Assembly: GCF_910592395.1 (NCBI RefSeq)
Contig: NC_088310.1
Coordinates: 15,695,501-15,759,500, forward strand
Source of the DNA: Lineus longissimus
Lineage: Eukaryota > Nemertea > Pilidiophora > Heteronemertea > Lineidae
Direction of reading: 5' to 3'
DNA: 64,000 nt
A program made the translations under genes and the position numbers. This document shows, piece by piece, positions 13,401-25,400 of this stretch (position 1 is the first letter of the stretch; each line of letters opens with the position of its first letter). The notes below the pieces were generated by a model that was not told the origin of the DNA, ran no database searches, and saw nothing but the letters and a program-made list of their open reading frames with translations.

Positions 13401-16400
13401 CAATGTTTTTGGTTGACATAATTATGCCACTGTTCATTCCTCAATCCTGACCATAATTCGGGTGAAATCATCGTATGAAAATATTTACCGAAACATGAAG
13501 TTTATGCCATAAATGAGGATACTCATTGTCATAGCCTCGTTTACAAGTACGAAGTATTTTCCCGCGAATATTCAAAACTGCTTGGCTCCTTGCCAGTTAA
13601 ATAACATGTGACTATACACAAAATAGAAAACTTTGAAGGAAATTGTAAATCATTTTTTTATCTATCAGGGGAAACAAGCTGATGATGATCAAATAAATCA
13701 TTCATGAGAAATCGTTTTGTTGCTGAAGCTTGCATGACGAAGTTAATGCTAAACCTTTTCTTGTGCTCTACTGCGCCACCGTAGTTTTCTATTTAGACCA
13801 GCGATGACGTCATTTCTGGTGATTCCCTACGTTGTCCAATGAGCGCTTTTTAAAATGTGCCATTTGGTATTGTACAGTATGCAATGTATTTTTTCAGCGC
13901 TGCCAGTTGCCGAACAGAATGCCGTAGCTCCCTCAATTTCCAATCAATTTTTATGGGAGTGACATTATTGTATTGCTTAGAATGTCTACTTTTTACTCAT
14001 GAAAGAATCGTAGAACTAAAACATAATAGGCGAACAGAATCATGCCGATTCACTGCACATACTGTGGGAATTCTCCACTTCAAAATACATCGGCGATGTC
14101 ATCGCGAACAGAGCATGCACTTTTGATATCGTTTTCACAGAAATGTGGCCAAATTTTCAAGAACTAATTTCTGAATTTAGTTCCTAAAGACCTTATGACT
14201 ACCACTGAAACGAACTAGCGATAATATCGCCTACCAGACTACTGAAAATTGGGTACTTGAGTGTCATTGAGCTCCAAGATTATTGCACATGGCGTAAACA
14301 ACATGCCGCCATTTTGTCTCCGCTTCGGTATTTCGTACGCCGCTTATAATGCACGTTCTCAATTAAAACCAACATAATAAGGCCTTACATCGTTGATTGA
14401 ATAGGAACACCACACAAAACACAATAAAGTGGAGGTACAATCGATTATGAAGCTGGAGTGAACAGTGATTTATTCCTGGAGCTACTGCTTTTGTTGTGTG
14501 GCTGCCATGTTTTGAGAACTGGCAAATAGGAGACTTCATTGATGGCTGACGTCATCGGGCGGGAATTTGAATCGGCAGAAATAATTAAAAGGCAGGTAGC
14601 GCCCTCTCCTGTTAAAATTTTGAACTTTTTCTCAATAAAAAAGATTTTCAAGAATTTTATCTTAATATTAGAGCATATTTTGACTATTTCTGCTGCTCCT
14701 AGGCCGATATAGGCCAGTTTCCTTCATGCACTCTCGCTCGCAGGAAGTAGGTCGAATGGCGACAAATTTTGTTTTGGAAGTAGAGTTTGACCAGAAGTAT
14801 CCAGAAATGCAAAATTGAAGTCTCTAGGTCTTACGGTTACAAAATGTGCACCATGGGTTTAACGGACGGATGGATGGATGGACAGACGGACGCCACTGAA
14901 CAACTTATTTGACAAGCTCGGCTGACTTAGTCAGCTGAGCTAAAAATGAATTTCATCGGACAAACAGTTCTCCTCGAAATTGACGGAAACCAATTTCAAG
15001 CATGCCACCCTGAAGGCCATAATGAGAATCAGAACGAGCCCGTTTTCGGAAGGAACCTTCCTTTAGAAAAGGTCAACCCACAAAAAAGTTTCGTGGTTAT
15101 CGCTCAAAGCGTTCTCCTTAAAATGAGCGGAAACGAAAAGTTTACAGACGCCTGACGCCTGACGGACATCGGTAAAACATAATGCCTCCTCAATGCTTTA
15201 CGCATTGGCAGGGGCATGAAAATGAATTTGATCGGAAAAACAGTTCTCCTCGAAATTGACGGTAACCAATTTCATGCACGCTGCCCTGGAGGCCATAATG
15301 AGAATCAGAACGAGCCCGTTTTCGAAAGGAACCTTCCTTTAGTAAAGGTAAACCCACAAAAAAAGTTTCGTGGTTATCGCTAAAAGCGTTCTCCTTCAAA
15401 TGAGCGGAAACAAAAAGTTTACAGGCGCCTGACGCCTGACGGACATCGGTAAAACATAATGCCGCCGCAATGCTTTACGCATTGGCGGGGGCATAAAAAT
15501 CAAAATCTTCTCCAGGGATTCGAACCCGGGAACTCGGGCTCAGAATACGAACGCTAGGGGGGCTTTCTTGTGAACTGCTGCCAGCAAATATATCTTATAT
15601 GAATGGCGATTATGCTTTATTTTTGAGAGATGAACAAGAAATTTTCTCAAGTACATGTAATAGAAGAAGATACCAAGACAAAGGTGAACATTGCTAAGAG
15701 AAAACGTAGACTCTGCTTACATAATCATGCACAGCAAAGAAAAAATGACTTTCTTCCTGCAGTTGCCCACTGGAAGCCGCTCAAAGATGTTAAACAAAGA
15801 TTATACACAAATGTTTGCACATTCTAAAAAGGCGTATAAAACGACAGGCGTTTCAAGCAGCCCAGTGGCCTTGAGGATAAGAGTGTTGGCAAATAAAACC
15901 AGAGGCCTCGAGTTCGAGTCCCGATGAAAGGACTTCTTTATTTTTTCCTTCCAGAATTCTCTGCGAAGGTCCGCATCGTCCCACGGCTTGCTGGTTTGTG
16001 AAATCAAGCGCATCGAAGCACTGGAGGTCTATCATGTTTCAGGCCGTATTCAGAAGGGCCTTTCGGTCGATTTAATTTCTTACTATTGCCACATGGGGTG
16101 CTCTGGTTTTGTGCATGCAGTTCCGCTTTAATACCGCTCAAGGTTGGTTTAGCAATTCCATGGGCTTTTGCAGACAAAGCTCTACTGAATGGGGGCTAAA
16201 GTTTTCCCATGAGGACAGGCTACCCTTAATATAAGAATAACTACCGTTTGCCGGCTATTCCAGGACACGGATGCGCATACCCCTTTTTTGTGAGTGACCT
16301 CCCCCCCACCGGGTTAGGGACTATGCTGTATTCCTCTGTTTGACGGAAACACCATAGATATGTCAATTATCACACTATCCATCATTATATCAGAATATCT

Positions 16401-19400
16401 GATACGACATGATGCCCAAATGATAATTTTTTATCAATACTGAGTTGTTACATGATGACCATAGAAATAACCATTTTTTCCACTACGTCTCATCATCCTT
16501 GTTCATCTCCACGCAATGCTTGTACCTTGACCGACTTACACTGTTAACGTACTTGGATCAACAAGAATGCAATCAACAAAAGGCTGGTAATCGTTGACAT
16601 ACCATATTAAAAGTCTTAAGCCCAATGATTATCAGAAACATGGAAAGCAGAAATACTAAGGCAGAGGTCCTACAACATGAACTCTTGTCATGTTAATAGA
16701 CACGTGTCTTCAATTTTGGAAACATCTTTTCAGTCTTCACAAAAATTACAAAATATTACAAAAATTATCCCTTTTTCTATATGTTTAGTGACTCCCAGTG
16801 GTATCAAATTAAAATCAATTTCTTTGAAACTCACCAAAAATATAGTAGCTATGACTGACTGTAGTATTTGGACAGCGATTTCAGCACCCCATGACATTCT
16901 GGCCCAGTGCAGGAAGAACAACACTCTGAAATTAGGACACAAGGCTATTTTAAAACAAACATTTCTGTACATTTTTCACTCATTCAGGCAGTTGACAATA
17001 GATGGATATCTGATGACGTCACAGGGAATCTGTAAATATTATACACGCACAATCTGATATTTCCTCAACATGGTTATCATTAAGAAAAGTTCGATAACAT
17101 ATTGATGCTTAACCAATGTACAGCTGCTATTGTGAAAAAATTGTGTTTAAGTTTTATTCAGAAATAATTCGCAAGTCATGAGATAGACGAGAAAAACTCC
17201 TTGTATCCAAGTGAAACCAACAAGGATTGCGCGATATTGATATTTTTACGTCACACCATCCATTGTTGAGCATCACACAAGTTTTGCGTGACGTCATTGT
17301 TGTAATTTTGTAAACAAAGATATCCATCCATTCGTAAGTAAGTAAGTAAAGTTACATTAATATGGCGCTATTTCCACTTTAGAAATGTTCAAAAGCGCCC
17401 CCCACTACTTGTAGACTGTTTTTCACACCATGAAGTGCCTCCTGAATAGTTCCGTCTTTCGGCCCTTCCTGACTTTGGTTGAGGGAATTCCACAACACTG
17501 GAGCCGCTGAAATGAAAGCTCTCCCCCGAACAAGAGCTTTGGAACCTTGGCGTTACGACAAGACTTTTTTCCGCAGATCAAAGCATACGCGTTGGGTTGT
17601 ATGGCGCTAAGAGTTCCACGAGGTATGCTGGGGCCTGGTCGTGTAGGCATTTGAACACTATGGTGAGAATCTTAGACAACGTCCTGTTGTCTAACAGTTG
17701 TTGTCCATCTATTGAGCACTAATGATTAATATCTGTTCACTAAAATAATTTGCCAGGTCTACAGTTCCGAGGTAATCACTTCCCCTTTATCAGGACTTTA
17801 GTGTGGATCTCACCAACTAGAAGGTCACTGGATGTAGCTAAAATGTTTAAAAGTTTTGGCCAGCATTTTGGCTCCACCCTCGCAGTTTTGGTGAGACAAC
17901 CCTTAAGCATGTTAAGCAAAGGTCCAGTGGAGAATATTAAAGGGGATTAAAGGGGACCAGCTATTCAGCCTGCATTTTCTCGGGCGGTGAAAATTAACCT
18001 TCTTAAGTCTAAGTTCCATTCAGAAACTTGTGTTTGACTTGATGATGCTTCAATTGCTTTGATACCAACTGAAGTGTGGGAAGGGCATTGTATTTCTCGT
18101 ACAAAATACACTTTAATCTATCAGTCAATTTAAAAGAAGTTCAGCATCATTAGAACCTTGTCGACCAATCACGACACATGCCTGTGACGCCTAATATACT
18201 TACTGGTAAATGACCACTAAAATGATGATACCCCTTGAGACAATTGACCCCTGTAAGAAACTATGCAGTTTTTCACGACTCTTTGGCCGTCGTGGAGCCT
18301 GAAACAGAAGATAAGGAAAGACGCATCAGATGGATCACCCACAAACCAAACACCACCCTCCGACCAACAAGGAGGCCCCTCAACAGAAGACAACTTTAGA
18401 CAATAACAAGTGGATGCGCCACAAACCAATCACCACACTTTGACCAAAACAACCTCAAACACCTGATACATAATTCAGGGTAAGGCAAGCCCCTGTCTAA
18501 GTTTTTCAGTCACAGCTGTTACATGACAAACTTTTAGAACTTACAATGTGTACCTACATAAATGCACCAGAGGGGTAGTACAATCTAGGCTTTGTGACTG
18601 TCCTTTAGGAACGCTGTGCGAAAACTACTGACATGACTGAGCCAACTTCTTAAAAGTTAAAAGTTTGTTTTTTTTTAAATATCATTTTGAGACCCAAGTC
18701 ACATGTCAGTAACCATGGTTACAGGTACTAGGTCATGCACCTGTACTAAACCAATCGGCTCGCAGTTGTACACGAAAATAGTTCAGTTTGAGATCAATGC
18801 GTGGTCTCACCAATACAAGTTGAATTGTATTTTAATTAGGTGTGTTTGAAATGAAGAAAATGATAATTTCAGTCCAATTGGCTAACTTATATGGTTTTTG
18901 TGCAAAAATTAATCCATTGTGGTCAAAAAGCTGATTCACTGGTTTCAAGCTGTCAAAAATCAACCCCCTAACTTCAGACCCCAAAACCCTGAAATGATCA
19001 CACATACATGTAATGTAAAACGAAAATTTCGGCTTGGATGAATCTATTTGACTGTGAGAGCATTCCTCGCTGATTAAAGCTGAACTACATGCACAAAACT
19101 AGAGCACCCCATGCGGCAATAGTAAGAAATTCAAACGACCGAAAGACCCTTCTGAATACTGCCTGAAACATGATAGACCTCCAATGCTTCGATGCGCTTG
19201 ATTTCACAATGCAGCAAACCACAGGACCATGCGGACAGTCTCGGAGAATTATGGAAGAGAAAAAAATCAAAATCTTCTCCAGGGATTTGAACCCAGGAAC
19301 TCAGGCTCAGAATACGAACACTCTAACCATCTGAGCTTGGGGGGCTTTCTTGTGAACTGCTGCCAGCAAATATATCTTATATGACTGGCGATTATGCTTT

Positions 19401-22400
19401 ATTTTTGAGAGATGAACAAGAAATTTTCTCAAGTACATGTAATAGAAGAAGACACCAAGACAAAGGTGAACATTGCTAAGAGAAAACGTAGACTCCACAT
19501 ACATAATCACGCACAGCAAAGAAAAAATGACTTTCTTCCTGCAGTTGCCCACTGGAAGCCGCGTATAAAACGACAGGCGTTTCAAGCAGCCCAGTGGCCT
19601 TGAGGATAAGAGTGTTGGCAAATAAAACCAGAGGTCTCGAGTTCGAGTCCCGATGAAAGGAGCTTTTTATTTTTTTCCTTCCAGAATTCTCTGCGAAGGT
19701 CCGCATCGTCCCACGGCTTGCTGGTTTGTGAAATCAAGCGCATCGAAGCATTGGAGGTCTATCATGTTTCAGAAGGGCCTTTCGGTTGATTGAATTTCTT
19801 ACTATTGCCGCATGGGGTGCTGTGGTTTTGTGCATGCAGTTCAGCTTTAACTCTGGGAAAAAGTTATGAGCGTGTGGATTGTGCCAATTTGACGGAAAAA
19901 TGGCTTAGACGTTTATTACAGGTACGTGCCTCCACACTTAAGGTATGTACATGTACACTAGTTGCAGGTGTATTGAATGCGCCCCTAACCATACACGTTA
20001 GATACTTCTCACTTGACTTTTGCTTTAGGGTAGGGAAACCAAATTTGGCATTGATATTCAATCTTAGCATTAAACCTACATTTATAAGTTTTTCTTCTGC
20101 TCTCTCTTGTGCAAAGGTGTACTGAAGTGCATCAGTCAACCGGGTTGTCCATTCAAATGCATCTATTTCACCATCTCCATCCTCATCGATATAATCAATC
20201 AATACATTGATTTCTTCCTCAGTGAGCTGAACAAATTCAAAGAAAACGGAAAGAAACTACATAACTGGGAATATCCACATCCAAATCTTAGAAGGAATAT
20301 CCACATCTTAACTAACATTCTTATCTTACAGGGAATAGCCACATCTTAATCTTACAGGGAATATCCACATCCTAATCTTACAGGTAACACCCACATTCTT
20401 ATCTTACAGGGGATATCCACATCCTAACTGTACAGGAAATGTCTACATCTAAATCTTATAGGGAATCTCACAGGGCACATCCATATCCTAATCTTATAGA
20501 GAATGTCCACACCTTAATCTTACAGGGAACACGCACACTCTCTTATCTTATGTAGAGAGGAATGTAGAGGGAATGTAGACATCCTAATCTTTCTGGGAAT
20601 AACCACATCTTAATCTTACAGGGAATTTCCACATCCTCATCTTACAGGGAATCCACAACCTAATCTTATAGGGAACACCTACATTCTTATCTTACAGGGA
20701 ATATCCACAACTTATTCTTATACAGGGTGTCCCAGAAAAAAAGTAATCCTGGTAAAAGGGGTTATTGCGAAACCATGCATTTTAACACTTTCGGCATTGC
20801 TTCATAGTAAATAAGAAGCTATGAGCTTTCCATTGATGCTATTGTGACGCCATTGCTGCTACGCATGACTGAGCACCAAGGCTCTGAAAAAGACATGCAG
20901 ATTTTACCTTGTTCCAAGTTGGGAAATTCCATGCCAGATTATGTGGGCACAAAAGCATTCATGTTTAAATAACCAATAACAGCTTATCCTCTTTCAGATA
21001 CATTTCATTCCCTGATGAACCCAGAATTTTACAGATTAAGCCCCAATACCTTCCACGTGGCCTCCTCCTCTTTCGATGAACAATCGACAGCATCGTCGCA
21101 TGTCCTACATAGCTCGTTGCACAATCTCTGGGTTGTTTCTCAAAGCATCAATCTCCCGAAGGATGCAAGCTCTGACGTCAGCTAGGTCCTGCACTGGAGT
21201 CTCGTAAATCTTATTCTTCAGGCGCCCCCATAGAAAAAAATCGCAGGGGGTCAAATCTGGTGACATTGGGGGCCATTCCATTGGCCTGTTCAGTGCAATG
21301 ACTCGGTCTCCGAATAAGGCTGCCAATGTATCCTGAACTGCGCGAAGGCGATGTGCTAGTGCACCATCCTGTGCCCACCAAAGCTGCCTGAAAGTACCCT
21401 GCACCTGCCATTCAAAGTGCTGTCCGAGGTAAGGGACGACATCATCTTCGATCATTTGATGGTAGACTTGTCCATTGACATTGTGGTCAAAGAAGAAAGG
21501 TCCAATGGCCACTCCATTTCCAGCCAATCCAATCCAGACAGTAACTTTGTTTCAATCCATGTTCCCTTCATAATTGAAGGCAGGGTTCCCTCTTGGTGCA
21601 TACTGAACCACGTTGTGCGTATTCACCCTCTCCATTTACCCCAAAGCCCGCTTCATCACCGATCATAAGATTCTTGCGAAATCGTTGATTAGCCTCGCAT
21701 CTGTTCAATAACCAGCGGGAAAAGGGCTCTCTTTGAGCAAAATCTCCAGGTAGTAACTGATGGCGAAGATGCACATGGTATGGATGCTGATGAAGATCAA
21801 CCCTTGTTATGCGATTAAATGAGGAGTGTGATAATCCTAATCCATTACTTCTTGCACTTAAGTTTCCAGGCTGAGTCTCGAGTTGCCGACGGACTGATTC
21901 GATGTTTTGATCAGTTCGCACTGTCCTGGGTCTCCCAGAATCGCCCTTATTCCTGTTAAGACTTGTGCCATGCTGTTCGTATTTCCTGACATTGGCCCAA
22001 ATGGTCTTCTTGGAAGGTATCTTGAAAAGTATCCCTGAAAGCATCTTGCGTAGCTTGCGAACTCTTCGTTTCCTGAAATCTTTTCACCACGAAAACTCTC
22101 TGCTCTGTGCTAAACTAAACCATCTTTGCAAACTCTGTCACACACACTGCCTGGAGCACTTGCATTAAACCATGTCAATGGTGTGTGACACAAACTTATG
22201 GAATTTCCCAACTTGGAACAGGGTAAAATCTGCCTGTCTTTTACAGGGCCTTGGTGCTCAGTCATGCTTAGCAGCATGGGTGTCACAATGGCATCAACGG
22301 AAAGCTCATAGCTTCCACTTTACTATGATGCAATGCCAAAAGTGTTAAAATGCATGATCTCATCACATTAACCCTTTTTGCCAGGATTACCTTTTTTCTG

Positions 22401-25400
22401 GGACACCCTGTATAGGGAACACCCACATTCCTATCTTACGGGGAATATCCACAACCTAATCTTATAGGGAACATCCACATTCTTATAGAGAATATCCACA
22501 CTCTAATCTTATAGAGAACACCCACATTCTTATCATACGGGGAATATCCACAACCTACTCTTTAGGGAACACCCACATTTTTATCTTACTGGGAATATCC
22601 ACAACCTAATCTTATATTAATAGGGAATGCCCACATTCTTATCTTACAGGGAATATTCACAACCCAATCTTATAGGGAACACCCACATTCTTATCCTACA
22701 GGGAATATACACATCCTAATCTTACAGTGAACAACCTAATAATTTTTTTCATTGATACATTGAATAGATTCAATGTAAACTCTGTACCCACCCCTACTAA
22801 CCAGGTGATTGACATTTGTGACCCATCACAGTAAAATGAGGTGCATTTCGCTCAGAAGATGCGGAGAACCTCACATTAGGGCTTACATGAATGATCGTTT
22901 CTTAGCAGCGTCCTAATTCAGAAACTGATGACAATTGTTTTCTCTTAAAGGTTAAATCTCATTGTTGAGAGAAGACAACTTCTCACACAGCTGCTGTATC
23001 TCGGGTGTTGATGACTTATACCCTATCCTGGGAAGTTTTGAACTTCCTGTCTGGCCTGATACATTTATCAGATAGTGGACTGCAACTATCAAGTCAATAA
23101 ATGATAAATAGTATTTCTATTATGACTAGAAAACTACCAAGACCAAAATGAATTCATGTATGACAAGAAACATGATTTACAAAATTACTCCCGTGGGTCA
23201 TCCTATGGCAGTTATCAGTAATTGATCTTCAGATAACTCCCGTAAAGTACCCCACTATAGTGACTAACAGCTCCTGTGGATATTGCTCCTGAAGAGGCCT
23301 GATCTCCTCTTCTTCCGTGAAATTCATGTGAGTGTATCACAGGACACAGCAGTTTCTAGTAAGAACCAAAACTCTATAAACAAAAGTTATATCTTTATCA
23401 TTATCAATGCTGACAAAAGGTACTAAAATAGTGAAGAGGGCTTACCTCTGGTCTGATAATGTGGAATAGAGTAAAGAACTTCTTGTCAGTGATCTGCAAT
23501 GCCCCCTCATCAAAGGCATCCATGATATTCCAAGCTTTGGCCAGTTCTAGACGTTCTCTAGTTCGCTCTTTCTTCACATGAAGCTTCGCAACTTTCCTGG
23601 AAATACGGTGCAAAGAGTAGGATTTCAATGGTGAGTCTCGAAGACCACCATGATGGTGAAAATGATGTCACAACGTGTGAAATCCAAAACAAACATCATC
23701 ATGTCACATGTTCCCATTCTTTTGAAACAGATGGATAAAAAAATTGACTGATTACTGGTAGTAAGTTATAATGCAAAATTAAACCTTTTTTGTCCACAGA
23801 GTAAAACGCACTGATAATGTTTGGCATACAACTGCACCTAGCAATCGAATTTTTTTAAATTTCTCAACTAGTGATTTTGCATCTCTGCCACACCATCCGG
23901 ACGTCCCTTTCTTGACCAGCAGTTAAAATGGCCAATTTTGAATATTTGTAATCACAAGCGGACATCTGATTGCCCATTAGAAGTTCTTCTGATCAAGTCC
24001 CCTGGCAAGGGCTGACGTAGTTGATATAGTCAATCAACACACTAGCATACAGCAGGACCTGCAGTATTGAAACTGGTATGAAAATGCTCAAAGCCATCAG
24101 GTTGTCTTGCTTGCTGTTTTGGTCATATCACATTTTCAATGATCAGATACTCACCAGTAGCTGTCGACAATAATGGCGACAAGTATAGGAGTCAAGAAGA
24201 AAACACCAGCATACAGGAAAATACCAAAGTATAAGAAGTTGACTTGGGTGTGATTGAAAGCTGGTAGCATAAAATTCTGAAAGTAAAAATAATCCATCAT
24301 CAATTTCTGAATTTGTGTATCAATGATAACATGTGTGTCTGTTTCAGGTGGTCATTACCGAGTGAAGTTGGAGATGGAACAAAAATGAATGACAGGAGGT
24401 GAAGATTCTATTGAGGTAACTTTAGGACTTGAGTCCCATCTGACTTGGGCTAGATGAATGAGGGAGTGCAAGCGAAAAGTTGCATTTTCTTCAAGAACTT
24501 GAACAAAACTTTGATGAATCAATGGTACACTAAAAGAGAATCTTGAGTAAGGAAGGACCACTCCATCACAGTGGCCTTGAACTAATGGATACAAAACCAT
24601 TCTTGCCACTCTCCACCTAGGAGAAGGTGGGAAGCTGTCATAGTGCTGACTAGCTTCAACCATAATGATAACCTTATGATATCCATGATTGCTACTTTGC
24701 ACGACATGAAGTTTACAATGCTTCCTTTATAAACTGGCATCAGTCCTTGTTCATTCACTATTTTTTTTCTTCTTCTTCTTCAGGGATTGCTCTACACTTG
24801 AAGGTGCTATATTCCGAGTGGGTATTTCTCTTCCAAGACAGGATGAGCGGTGCAACTATATTTAGTGCTACTACATTTAGGCGCCAATTGGGTTTATGGG
24901 CTAAGTAACTCCGTCTTAGCAAGACCATAGCAAGCTATTCATGTTTCTCACTTAGTGGTGTCTTCTGCTTGCCCTTGCATCAAAGGAGGTTCCACGGTGA
25001 CATCACATCACGTGGCCGTAAACCATATTATAGCTGTGCATGTGACATACCACCATCAAAAAGATGGTGACGGCCGTGGTGTCCACATCGAAGTGATTAA
25101 AATCTACGTTGTTGGTTGTTAATTGTTTCAGGTCTGTAACCCTTAAGCATTCAGATTCACTAAAAAGTTGTCGCAAAACGTTTTGAAACAGTTTCAGTTT
25201 TGTAAAAATTAATATTGACGTGCAGTTCTGTCAATTTCCCAAGCGGCCGTAAATGGGATCACCTAATGCAACTTACACTACACCATGTACACAACCAATC
25301 CCTATGTAGGCAAAATATTGATCATCTTCATAGGGCTCAAAAGTTAAGAAAACCAGGGGATCTAAGGGGATCTATGGTGGTTTCTGACTCAGTAGTTCGT

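Larger units (their letters stand above)
19073..19855 (+). mobile_element. Foldback element (family F), complete copy with ~185-bp inverted arms
   Basis: The left arm (19073-19262) and right arm (19670-19853) are inverted copies of each other, with modest divergence. The 400-bp interior has a tRNA-like module at each end, pointing outwards, and an AT-rich middle. No protein is encoded. Similar pieces lie at 12637 and 15499. Its class is uncertain: tRNA-derived content suggests SINE origin, while the arms suggest a foldback DNA element. Confidence 0.8.

Noticed and set aside
16604-16663. Hydrophobic frame between AG and GT that looks like an S2 or S3 exon
   Set aside because: It would need phase 2 at its left neighbour, but exon 14 ends in phase 0 and joins exon 15 directly to give a complete S2.
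19265-19348. Possible tRNA gene
   Set aside because: A and B boxes are present but the arms do not form a full cloverleaf and the module is repeated within a mobile element.
20255-22740. Regularly spaced short repeats that might suggest a CRISPR array
   Set aside because: The units are contiguous tandem minisatellite units without unique spacers, in animal DNA, split by a transposon.
24355-24702. 115-codon minus frame near the S6 exon
   Set aside because: No membrane pattern or splice sites that fit; exons 9 and 10 join in phase without it.
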